Source of the DNA: Bacteroidota bacterium
GTDB taxonomy: Bacteria > Bacteroidota > Bacteroidia > B-17B0 > Aurantibacillaceae
Reading direction: 5' to 3'
Length of the DNA: 64,000 bases
Assembly: GCA_016702705.1 (NCBI GenBank)
Contig: JADJDM010000021.1
Span: 62,001 to 126,000, forward strand
The notes under the pieces are model-generated. The model made no database searches. It saw only the letters and a program-made list of their open reading frames with translations, and had not been told where the DNA came from. Positions 38,698-48,357 of the stretch are shown here, one piece after another; the stretch's first letter is position 1; every line of letters starts with the position of its first letter. The translations under genes and the position numbers were made by a program.

Positions 38698-41600
38698 CTA
38701 ATTAGTCACCAATTTCTCCAAGCCTAGTATCTCCTTATCCTCAGGCCTATAAACATAAACCCCTTTATCCTTGCCTTTACGAGTGCCTCTTAAAAACAAA
38801 TAAACAACACCGCCAAAATGCTTATCATAATCAAAATTAGATAGGCGTTTACTTAAATACTTTTTCACTGCAAGGCTATAAATTAAATACTGCAAATGAT
38901 AATTATTTTCATTCATGGCTTGCGCCATGTTTTCTTGTTTGTAATGATCTAGAGTATCGCCTAAAAAATTAGATTTCCAATCGAGTATGAAATACTTTCC
39001 TTCATATTCAAAAAACAAATCTATTTTACCATTTAACCACCCCTTTATTTCACCTAAATTTTTAACCTCAAATTTGCGCTCGGCACTGGATAAAGCGGAG
39101 AGCTGTTTTAAATTAAATTCATCAATATGAAAGTCAAATTCTAATTCGTTTAACTTCTGTTTATTACTAACCGCAGCTAAGTTAATACTTGTGCCAGCTA
39201 TAACAATTTTAGCGTTTAGTGTTTCATTTACCAATTGCAATAAATTATCTTTATAAGCTGCTGCTTTACTTGGGAAATAATTACGCAAGGCTTTTTTTAT
39301 TGCCAAGTCATAGGAATCGGGCTCATTAAAAGTTATGCGCTCAAAAACAAAATGCAGCATATTCCCACATAGCGCTCCCTTAGGTAGGGTTTTAAAGATA
39401 AATTGATCATACTCTTCTGTACATATATTATTATTCTCCTTTGGATGATACTCATGCTCGGCTACTATTGCCGAATAACTAATCTTTCTCCAATTGGTAT
39501 CTGCCAAGCTTAGTTTATCAATTGTTAAGGGTGTAAATGGAGCCCAAGTAGCGCGTGGTATTTCATCCGCTTCATCTATTGCACCCGTTTGAAATACTAT
39601 TAAGTTACCTTTGTATTTTTTAAGCTCAGTAACAAAAGGGCTAAGTGATGATGTTTTATAATGGTTGTTCCTAAATACAAAACACTTATAAACGGCCCTT
39701 GTTATTGCAACATATAATAAGCGCCTATCCTCTTGAGCCATTTGCAATATTTGCATTGCGCTTTGGGCGTCAGTAAACTGAGCTCTGTGTCCGTAAAAGT
39801 AAATCTCTGAAGTAGTATCTCTAAAACTACCGTCCTCAAACCTCTTGTTAAATACAAAATCGAGGTTTTGGGCAAATACTATATTGTATTCGAGCCCTTT
39901 GCTTTTATGTATCGTAACAATTTTAACAGCCTCCTCATCGCTCTCCATGCGTTGTATAAATTCATTTTCTGCCGAGGAACTAGATTCGATACTTGAGTTA
40001 AACCAATGCACTAACTCTGCAGGGTTGTATTTTTTTTGTTGCTGCACCTTATGAAGTAGTTCAACCAACTGTAATACATTAGCTAATTTTCTATCACCTC
40101 CTTGAGGTAAATTCATCAAATAGCTTTTTACATTAAATTCCTTTAAAAACAAATTAAGCGAGGCATAGGCCCCCTCACTTTCCCACTTTTGTTTGTATAA
40201 TCTAAACTTATCTAGTAATTCTTGTTCACTTAGGTTTAAAATTTCATAACGGGTATAAGCAGTGCAACCACTTAACAAAGCTTTACTTATATTGGCACGG
40301 CTATTATCTTTAATTGCTTGCAATACATAAAGCATATCCAGTGCTTCAGCACTTTCGAGCAATTTACTATCATCAATTGTTATTGCATGTATACCTAGCC
40401 TAGTTAATTCTGACTTAACAGCCCTGGCTTGCTTATTTGTTCTTACTAATATGCCAATATCTGCGGCTACTATTTTGCGGCTTTGCTTACCACTAATTAT
40501 TTCATATTTCTTATCGCTTAGTAGGTTTGCAACAGTTGCTGCTAATTTCCAAATAATGGTGTCCTTATTATCACTCTCACTAATTTCTATTGGCGCAACA
40601 GGTTGTTTGTTATAACACAATTCCCCTTTCTTGTTTGTTGCAGGCGATGTAACATTAATATAATCAATCGTATTAGCAGAACCTCCGAAAAGAAAAGTAT
40701 CAAAGTCGGGAGTCGGCTTAAAAAAAACATTCATAGCATCAATATATCTTTCAGAAGAGCGAAAGTTAGTATTCATGCTATATTTATTATCTACTTTGCT
40801 CCCAGCTTTAAAATAGGTGAATATATCTGCCTTCCTAAAACTATAAATTGATTGTTTTGGATCTCCAATAAAAAAGAGAAGAGTATTTGCCTTAAAAATA
40901 GTATCAAATATTTCGTACTGCAATTTGTCAGTATCCTGAAACTCGTCAACAAATACCGCCTTGTATTTAGCTTGTAAGGCCTTGTATAGTTCCACATTAT
41001 CTTTACTAGTAACGGCAGTATGCAAATGCGTTATCATATCATCAAAAGTGATAATATTCTGGTCCTTTTTATATTTACTAACTGCATTTGTAATTATGGG
41101 TATAGCCAAGGAATAAATCGAATACCTTACAATATTTTTAAGCGTTTCTAAATTACTATTAAGTGTTATTAATCTATCATAAATAATAACCAATTCAGGA
41201 TAAAGAACCTGCACATAATTAGTACTGTACTTTTCCTTAAATACAGTAAAAAAGTCTTCCGCATCATCAATAGCCAACATAAAGGATTTAACAGCGTAGC
41301 TATTTGTTGCAGTTCGTTCTCTTAACAGTTCTCTATTTTCTTCAACAAAGTTTATAAACTCTTCTTTACAAGCTGCTGCTGCCTCGGAGCTCATATCAAT
41401 CGCTTCAGCAAATTCAATTTGTCGAGTTCTATTAATTAGTAAATCATCAATAACATCAACATTAGTTAAAAATTGCTTCCCTCCTAGTACATTATTTATA
41501 ATCTTTGTAATTTCATTTCTACTAACCAAACCAAGAACCTTTGCCAGAAGTTGAACTTCGATAGTAGTAATATAAGTGCGCCAAAATTCATTAACCTGAT

Positions 41601-42087
41601 CTTCTACTATTTCGCTTAAATCATTTATTGCTTCAGCATTAAATAACTGATTGGTTTCAAAAGCAAATTCACTTAACGAGTTCTGACAAAAACTATGAAT
41701 AGTTAAAACCGAGGTTTCATCTAGATTTAAAACTGCATCATTTAATCTTTTTAAAACAACTTCTTTACCAAGATCTTTAATATTACGTTTTACAATGGCC
41801 TCAATAGTAGCATCGCTGATGACTTCGGCCTTAGCACATTTAAAAGCTGTTTTTACAAATAAACGAATACGTTCTTCAAGCTCAGCAACTGCAGCCTTTG
41901 TAAAGGTTACCATTAAAATTTCCTTTACCGAAATATTTTTTTCTATTATTAATCTTAACACAAGTATAGCTACCGAATATGTTTTTCCGGTACCTGCACT
42001 CGCTTCAATTAAATTCCTCTTTTCGAGTGCCACATCCGTAGCACTAAAAACAATGGGGGTACTCTTTTTTGATGATTTCTTAGCCAT
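38698..42087 (-). CDS. recB: RecBCD subunit RecB (UvrD-type helicase and nuclease)
   Basis: 1,129 residues with an unbroken frame. Motif I RNLIEASAGTGKTYS (residues about 25-38), motif Ia VTFTKAAVAELEERI, motif II VDEFQDTDKLQYEI, motif IV-type YSMNTNFRS, motif VI-like EDRRLLYVAITRA, and at the C-terminus the nuclease motif GKIDLFFEYEGKYFILDWKS, which holds the active-site Asp and Asp-x-Lys. With RecC and RecD it forms the enzyme that resects DNA ends, repairs breaks and degrades phage DNA. Its start is 2 nt after the recC stop, the last gene of recDCB. Confidence 0.95.
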   Translation of the reverse strand: MAKKSSKKSTPIVFSATDVALEKRNLIEASAGTGKTYSVAILVLRLIIEKNISVKEILMVTFTKAAVAELEERIRLFVKTAFKCAKAEVISDATIEAIVKRNIKDLGKEVVLKRLNDAVLNLDETSVLTIHSFCQNSLSEFAFETNQLFNAEAINDLSEIVEDQVNEFWRTYITTIEVQLLAKVLGLVSRNEITKIINNVLGGKQFLTNVDVIDDLLINRTRQIEFAEAIDMSSEAAAACKEEFINFVEENRELLRERTATNSYAVKSFMLAIDDAEDFFTVFKEKYSTNYVQVLYPELVIIYDRLITLNSNLETLKNIVRYSIYSLAIPIITNAVSKYKKDQNIITFDDMITHLHTAVTSKDNVELYKALQAKYKAVFVDEFQDTDKLQYEIFDTIFKANTLLFFIGDPKQSIYSFRKADIFTYFKAGSKVDNKYSMNTNFRSSERYIDAMNVFFKPTPDFDTFLFGGSANTIDYINVTSPATNKKGELCYNKQPVAPIEISESDNKDTIIWKLAATVANLLSDKKYEIISGKQSRKIVAADIGILVRTNKQARAVKSELTRLGIHAITIDDSKLLESAEALDMLYVLQAIKDNSRANISKALLSGCTAYTRYEILNLSEQELLDKFRLYKQKWESEGAYASLNLFLKEFNVKSYLMNLPQGGDRKLANVLQLVELLHKVQQQKKYNPAELVHWFNSSIESSSSAENEFIQRMESDEEAVKIVTIHKSKGLEYNIVFAQNLDFVFNKRFEDGSFRDTTSEIYFYGHRAQFTDAQSAMQILQMAQEDRRLLYVAITRAVYKCFVFRNNHYKTSSLSPFVTELKKYKGNLIVFQTGAIDEADEIPRATWAPFTPLTIDKLSLADTNWRKISYSAIVAEHEYHPKENNNICTEEYDQFIFKTLPKGALCGNMLHFVFERITFNEPDSYDLAIKKALRNYFPSKAAAYKDNLLQLVNETLNAKIVIAGTSINLAAVSNKQKLNELEFDFHIDEFNLKQLSALSSAERKFEVKNLGEIKGWLNGKIDLFFEYEGKYFILDWKSNFLGDTLDHYKQENMAQAMNENNYHLQYLIYSLAVKKYLSKRLSNFDYDKHFGGVVYLFLRGTRKGKDKGVYVYRPEDKEILGLEKLVTN

Positions 42088-42089
42088 AA

Positions 42090-45000
42090 TTAAAAGGTGT
42101 AGCTTGGAATAGTTTCAGATAAAAAAGTGTGAATAGTCCTGTAATTTTCGAGAAACTCGCTTGCATTGTTTCCTTCCTCAAAATAACCATCATAATATTC
42201 CTTTAATACATACGCATCGCTTAATGGATAATTGTAATTATCTACATGACCATTAATCATTCCCACTAAGTCCATTTCATCGTAGTCAATTAACTTACTT
42301 GGTTTTTCACTAAAATCAATATAGTAAGGTAAAATCGCTTGCTGTCCTTCTTCATAATATTCTAACAATTTTATAAGTATCCCCATTGCTTCGTTGCTAG
42401 TAATAGTTTCAAAAACAAATACATTCTTTTTTGCTTTCGAAACAAAACAGCTTTCTGTTGCAAGGCCAGTGCAAGTAACAATTAAGTGTTTAATAAATGC
42501 TCCTAATAAATATTTGTATTCATATTTAGAAAAACTAAGCTCAATAAATTTATTCCCGTGCAATTCTTCGATTTTGCCAGAAATAATATGAGTGCTACCG
42601 CAAGGCAATTGGAAATTCTCAAAACGCATTAGCTCATTATTCCTGCAATCGTCATATAAACTTTTCGTGAGTTGTATATCCTCATAAAGCGATTCAACAC
42701 CTACTTTGGATGCATTCTTTAGTGGCAACAATCCATTTTTAACAGCCTTAATACGATAGTTCTCTATCTCGTTAGGTTCTAATAAAATTAAATCATGTTG
42801 CAATTGCCATTTTAACAGATGATCAATATCAAACACTTCAGTTTCATCAAGCACTGATGCTGAATCTTCATAATAAATAGATAGCTGCCTATTGTAATAA
42901 TGTTTAAATGGGTTTTTGAAGAAACTAATGAAATCATTTAAGTCTATTTCTTTAACACCCGATTGTTGTGGAGGCTGAGGCGGTCTTTGCCCTGGCATTG
43001 GCATAATTGCATCTCCTAAATAACTATATAAGCTTTGATTACGTGCATTATACTTATTACTAAAGCCATGCAATGGATGCAAGGTAATTAGTTCAGCATG
43101 AACATCTATTTTTTCAACTAATCCATCGCTGATATAATCAAGTAACTCCTCTACTAAGGATGATGGCAAAAGCTTAGCATTATCACTTGCGCCTCTTCCA
43201 ATATAACTCAGGTAAAGTTGCTTATTTGCTGAGAGAATAGTTTCTAAGAATAAATGTTTATCGTTTTCCTTAATATTTCTATCTCCCACTTTAGGGTGCA
43301 TCGCTATCAAATCAAATTGAATTGCCGATTCTTTCCTTGGAAACTTATCAAAATTTAAACCTAGCATTGCAACGGTATCAAAAGGAATAGAACGCATTGG
43401 TATGAAAGAACAAAAGTGATGCCGCCGTTAAGATAGGAAGAAGTAGTAGTTTCATTTTGTAAGTTCTGAAGTAACTGCCTACTGAAAACAGTATAACTAA
43501 TTTCTTCATTCATCAACTCTTCAGCCTCATTTAAACAGCTTAACTGATACAGCAATGTTTTGTAATCATCGCTTTCAACTTCACTATCTTCAACAATCAA
43601 ATTATTTATTAAATCAGTAGTATATGTAACCCAAGCACTCAATGTTTTTTGCCCTACTCTTTCGATCAAGCTGGCTTCAAGCACATTTATAAAATGAAAG
43701 AAAGAAATAATGTCCTTAGCCTCGTGCCCTCACTTAATTCAACAGGATAATATTCTTCAGTACCTTCCACATAAGAATCATCACCTACCATACAATACCC
43801 ATACAATAAACGTTTAAGCCCGTTTTTAAAACTTATGAATTGAGTATCTTTCTCTGCAGATCCATCTATACCAAATCTTATAGCTGCTTTATCTACTGCT
43901 GTTCTTACCAGGAAGTATTCGTAATTCCAAATCGTGCTTGTATTAGTTTGTTATCCACTAATTGAACTAGATTTTCCGAAGTGAAATTATCATTGCTCAA
44001 TTTCATTAAATCTGTTAAAGCCGCAAGTATTGGACTAATCTCTTCAATACTTTGATCGGCAATAGTATAAGGTATTTTATATGGAGCGTTATCAAAAACT
44101 GCTTTTATATATGGAGCGTAAAGATTAATATCACTTACCATAACAATCATAGACCTTACAGAAAACGGGGTACTACTTTTATCAATACAAGCTGCGAGGT
44201 AATTATAAAACACTTCTACTTCTCTAACAGGCGTATAACATGCATTTATAGTAATAGACCCATCGCTCAATTCTTTCTTTACAATTGAATTACGTTCAGC
44301 TTTACTTGCATTACTACTAATGTCCTCTTGTATTTTTTCTAGTAAGGTTTTATTCTTTACCGTCTTTCCATCTAAATGTAAATACTCAATAGTGACATCT
44401 TCATTTAGAAATAATTGAAAGGTGTTCTGTATTAATGTTCCCCAGTTATTGAGCAATATGTTATTTTCACCCTTACTTTTTGCTCTTACACTTAAAGGAT
44501 ATCTTTTCTTAATGAGAGCTTCTGTATCCTTCTCAAACCATTGATGTTTGTATGCAGGATCTAGCATATAGAAATTGACATCAATGTAATTAGATAAACC
44601 TTTATAAAACACTAAATGTGATTGAGTAAAAATAGATAGGCCAAATAAATTGATTTGAGAAAATTTCTCTTTCAAAAGAACCTGGTTCTCCTCTATCTTA
44701 AGAGCATCCTCAATAAACATTTCAACATTAACTCTTAGTAGAAACTCCTCATTTAGTTTTTCGTAAACTTTTTTCCATAATGCTGCTTGCCACTTTTCCT
44801 CAAATTCGTTCTCATTTAATAACACATCTACTTCCCATAATATAGGATACTCTGGTCGGTAAACCTGATATTGATCAAATAAATCAGCTAGTTTAGCAGC
44901 CAGACCTATACGCTTTTCATCATTGTCAATATAATAATCTGCTACCGTTGGGAAATTCAATTTAAAATCATCCTCATTTAAAACAGAATAAAGTATCCAT

Positions 45001-45269
45001 TTTAAATTTTCGTTGTTCAACAGTTGTTTGCGCTCGCCACCAAATAAATAATAGATTTGACTAACAACATCGTTAGGCTTAATGAATTTATAATTGGCAA
45101 TTATGCCCATGTTAGCTGCCAGCTCTAATTTAAGCCAGTTATTCATTCCCTTTGTTTGAGTAGCAATATATAAGGTACTGAAAACATCGTTTTGATTAGT
45201 ATAAGAATCTACCGCCAACTGCTTTGCAAGTGACTGAATAGAATTTGAAACTTTTAAAAATAAGCCCAT
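42090..45269 (-). CDS. recC: RecBCD subunit RecC, three or more frameshifts
   Basis: Read from ATG 45269 (MGLFLKVSNSIQSLAKQLAV) through NAC­YTPVREVEVFYNYLA-type helicase-like segments; the first frame stops at 43905. The protein resumes in another frame (EYFLVRTAVDKAAIRFGIDG), in 43684-43361 (MLEASLIERVGQKTLSAWV), and then 43397-42090 (MRSIPFDTVAMLGLNFDKFP through the C-terminus). Order and sequence match RecC (helicase-dead scanning subunit that recognises Chi). Breaks are near 43905-43910, 43700-43730 and 43390-43400. Total about 1,060 residues, in the family range. The stop is 2 nt before recB. Confidence 0.85.
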
Positions 45270-45271
45270 AC

Positions 45272-47067
45272 TTAAATTTGATTAAAACGATTACAGATAC
45301 CAGAAACACGTTGAACTCTTTCTAAAGCAGTTTTTCAGAAACCTCCTTGCTAGCTTGAATTATAACTTTTGTTTTTGCACGAGTTACGCCTGTGTAAAAT
45401 AATTCACGCGTTAAAATTGTATTCTGCCCCGCTTTTGGCAACACAACTAATACCTGATTATACTCAGACCCTTGACTCTTATGAATTGTCATTGCATAAA
45501 CGGTTTCAAATGAGGTGATGAATCCTGGCAAAACACTTTTGACTCCTACTTCACTATCTTCAAACCACGCCAAGGTTTGCGTTCCATTATTACGAATTAT
45601 ACCAACATCGCCATTAAATAAACCTAAATGATAATTATTGCTAGTAACAATAATTGGCCTGTTGTGATAAAATTCATTTGTTGTTTCAATAAGCCCTTTG
45701 CTTTTTAATATGCTTTCGATTCTTTTATTCATTGCATAAACTCCTTCCTCGCTTTCTCTTACTGCACATAAAACGCGTAGCTCATTTATTTTCTTTAGCG
45801 CTGCTGCAATATTGGATTCTTCAATATACAAACGATAATTCAGAATAAAGTTTTCGAATAGAGAAGAATTATACTCGGCATCAAAAAATATTTGCGGATC
45901 CTTATTGTCGAAAAACACAGCAAGTTCCTTAATATTGCTTGCAATAATACTTTTACTCAGTTTACCAATCCCTTCATTCCCCTTAAATCTTCTACTTCTT
46001 TTTAACTCAATAATATGATGCAGAAGCGGGTGATTATTGGCAGGTATCACATAATTATCATTAATAGTCTTTTCCTTCGATTCAATAAAACTATTAATTA
46101 AAGTTTGACGATCCTTAAGAAGTGAATTTGCTTCATATGGAGTTTCACATAAGTCCCCAAAAATACTGCCTGCTTCAACAGAGGCTAATTGATTTTTATC
46201 TCCAAGCAAAATAATTCTTGTAGTATTTTTAATGGCTCCCAACAACTTAGCAAATAAAGCTACATCCATCATTGATGATTCATCAATGATTACAGTATCA
46301 TAATTAATTGGATCTGTTTCGTTATGCTTAAAATATGGTGAGTCCTTTTTAAACTTTAAGAGACGATGAATGGTATATGGTTTTAATTGATTGAACTTTT
46401 CCTTCAATTCATTGCTTACAGGTATAGTTGCATTCCTCAGCGATTCAGCCATACGCATGGCAGCTTTACCTGTTGGCGCAGCCAAGGCAACTTTTTCATT
46501 GGGATTAAGTGTATATAAAACCGCTAATATTTTAGCCACAGTAGTAGTTTTACCTGTTCCAGGGCCTCCTGTTATAATAGTAAAATTATTAAGTAAAGTA
46601 CTGATTGCCGCAGCAAGTTGCCAATCAATTTTTTCTTCTTCACTAAGGCCTTCTGTTGAACTTGTATCTTCAAACAATTCCTTAATAAATGGCATTTGAT
46701 TTATTAAGTCATCTTTTCTTTTGTTATACTCTGCCTTTTCCACATCCAAAAAGGAGAGTATTTTATTGTAAATAATAGTTTCATACACATAATAACGTTG
46801 CATATAAAGTAAGCCGTTTTGAATCATAAACGGTTTTCTCAGGTTCGGATCTGTGCTTACGAAATCGGTTTGCGCTATTAAATTTTGTTCATTTGGTTCA
46901 AATGCAGCATATGGAAAGTCCTCGGTTAGTTCCTTTGTCAGATCAGATAGATTAATACAAATATGGCCATCATTCATTTTTTTTGACAAAAGATAAGCAT
47001 ATGGTTCAATTACCTTATTGTTAAACAGGGAGGCAAATTGCTGATGAACATCATTTAATGTTTGCAT
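45272..47067 (-). CDS. recD: RecBCD subunit RecD (SF1B helicase)
   Basis: Motif I IITGGPGTGKTTTVAKILA, motif II TVIIDESSMMDVALFAK, motif III LGDKNQLASVEAGSIFGD and motif V/VI AMTIHKSQGSEYNQVLVVLP. As read the frame stops at 45322 (EKLL). A one-base change in the A5 run there continues ALERVQRVSGICNRFNQI to a stop at 45272, which places it 2 nt before the recC start, exactly like the recC-recB junction. I therefore set the end at 45272. Start at ATG 47067. Upstream is the 21-bp repeat array. Confidence 0.9.
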
Positions 47068-47349
47068 ATATTACTGAATTCTAGTTCTAATATAAAGATA
47101 AATTTGAGTACGAAGAAATATTGATAAGATTACTTTAAGTTTTGGGGTTTTAGCCGAAAATTGCGGGTGATTCTATTTGGAGCTAAGCCACAAAGTATTT
47201 ACTTAAAATAAGTCGGAAGCCATTCTCAAACCGCTTATCAGCGATTATTTGGCTTCAAACCGAATATTATTTTCACCGCTGATAAGCGATTATTTTAAAT
47301 ATTTCGAAATATATAAATAAATTCCAGAAGGCCCTTAAACTGATAATTG
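47068..47349. other. Upstream region of recD
   Basis: About 280 bp with no gene. It likely contains the recD promoter on the minus strand and holds the two 20-bp repeats listed separately; nothing else stands out. Confidence 0.4.
47231..47295. repeat. Pair of 20-bp repeats with the same flanks but a reversed centre
   Basis: CCGCTTATCAGCGATTATTT at 47231-47250 and CCGCTGATAAGCGATTATTT at 47276-47295. Each core is a palindrome-like CGCT-N4-AGCG, with TATC in one and GATA in the other, so the 12-bp core is inverted while the flanks are in direct orientation. Confidence 0.75.
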
Positions 47350-47667
47350 AATTATCTATAAAAATAACTCAATTATCTGTATCAATAATTGAATTATCTA
47401 TACTAATAATTTATTCAATTTAAAAATATAATCTAATTAAGCATTTTTCTTTTAGAAATTTTTCAATTTTTAATCAAGTTTAATTATCTATAAAAATAAC
47501 TCAATTATCTGTATCAATAATTGAATTATCTATACTAATAATTGAATTATCTAAAACAACTAAATTATCTATAAAAATAACTCAATTATCTGTATTAATA
47601 ATTGAATTATCTATAAAAATAACTGCATTATCTGTATAGATAATTGAATTATCTGTAAAAATAATCT
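47350..47667. repeat. Tandem array of 21-bp AT-rich units (AATTATCT...)
   Basis: Units begin AATTATCT and mostly run 21 bp, with two main forms: ...ATAAAAATAACTC and ...GTATCAATAATTG. There are 3 units at 47350-47412, a divergent gap, then 9 units at 47482-47667 (one of 18 bp). The first three units of the second block repeat the first block almost exactly (about 62 bp), so part of the array was duplicated. Unit pairs form inverted arms CAATTAT/ATAATTG. Two helical turns per unit resembles an iteron or protein-binding array. One forward frame is open in most units only because 21 is a multiple of 3; there is no start codon. Confidence 0.85.
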
Positions 47668-47821
47668 TAACGTGTCAATTTGAACATTTCATAAAGCTCT
47701 CCAATTTCTTTGTGTTCACAATGGATATTTGAAAATACTTGCCAACACGTTTGGGATAAGTATGGTTTCTCTTAACCCATTCATTATTGTTTAACCATTC
47801 AGCGAAAGAAATTTCAGACAT
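47667..47821 (-). CDS. Small protein of unknown function, one frameshift, directly abutting the 21-bp array
   Basis: On the minus strand from ATG 47819-47821: MSEISFAEWLNNNEWVKRNH, then TYPKRVGKYFQISI, and after a one-base change KEIGELYEMFKLTR to a stop at 47667-47669, where the last repeat unit ends. About 50 residues. Too short to class; the sequence looks coding rather than random. It could be the 3' remnant of a longer gene. Confidence 0.35.
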
Positions 47822-47964
47822 TTCTTCAAATTCTTTTCTCAAATTTGTTTACAAAAACGCATCATAAAATGATATATCTCTCAATTATTTGTTTTATTAT
47901 TGAGTGGGAAAATTGCTATGGAAACGGCTATCAAAAACGACATGATTGGAATGCTCAAATTACA

Positions 47965-48357
47965 ATGAAAATGATTGAAGTCACCTGTGCTATAATTGAA
48001 CATAATAATAGAGTTCTAGTTACTCAAAGAAGTGAAAAGATGTCCTTGCCTTTAAAGTGGGAATTTCCAGGTGGGAAAATTGAAAAAGATGAAACAGCTG
48101 AGGCTTGTTTGATTAGAGAAATTCTCGAGGAATTACATATAAATGTCAAAATCACGAAGAGACTTAATAGTAACACTCATCAATATTCAGAAACAAAGAT
48201 CATAAAACTTATTCCTTTTATTTGTGAATTAACAGATGGAGAAGTCAAATTAACAGAGCACGCTAATTTTCTTTGGTTATGTAAAAGTGAATTGACTAAA
48301 TTAGATTGGGCAGCAGCAGATATTCCGGTTTTGAATGAGTATTTAAATACTATATAA
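47965..48357 (+). CDS. Nudix hydrolase (MutT-like)
   Basis: About 130 residues from ATG 47965 (MKMIEVTCAIIEHNNRVLVT). An upstream ATG at 47845 adds a non-homologous leader (MFTKTHHKMIYLSIICFIIE) and is rejected as start. The Nudix box is complete: GGKIEKDETAEACLIREILE ending EEL (G-x5-E-x7-REUxEE). Family members clear damaged or unusual nucleotides such as 8-oxo-dGTP. Its stop overlaps the next gene's start (TAATG), so it is translationally coupled to the PLD-helicase. That coupling suggests a function in the defence module rather than in housekeeping. Confidence 0.9.
   Translation: MKMIEVTCAIIEHNNRVLVTQRSEKMSLPLKWEFPGGKIEKDETAEACLIREILEELHINVKITKRLNSNTHQYSETKIIKLIPFICELTDGEVKLTEHANFLWLCKSELTKLDWAAADIPVLNEYLNTI

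Noticed and set aside
39845..42112. Plus-strand frames inside recB
   Set aside because: They overlap the intact recB frame on the minus strand and show no coherent protein.
47350..47667. 21-bp array read as a CRISPR array or as a heptad-repeat protein
   Set aside because: There are no unique spacers between the units, units vary by point changes, and no cas gene is near. The forward frame has no start codon and contains stops, and 21 bp being a multiple of three explains the open frame.
47845..47964. Upstream start for the Nudix gene
   Set aside because: The extra 40 residues (hydrophobic, Cys/Trp-rich) do not resemble Nudix proteins. The ATG at 47965 directly precedes the conserved first strand.
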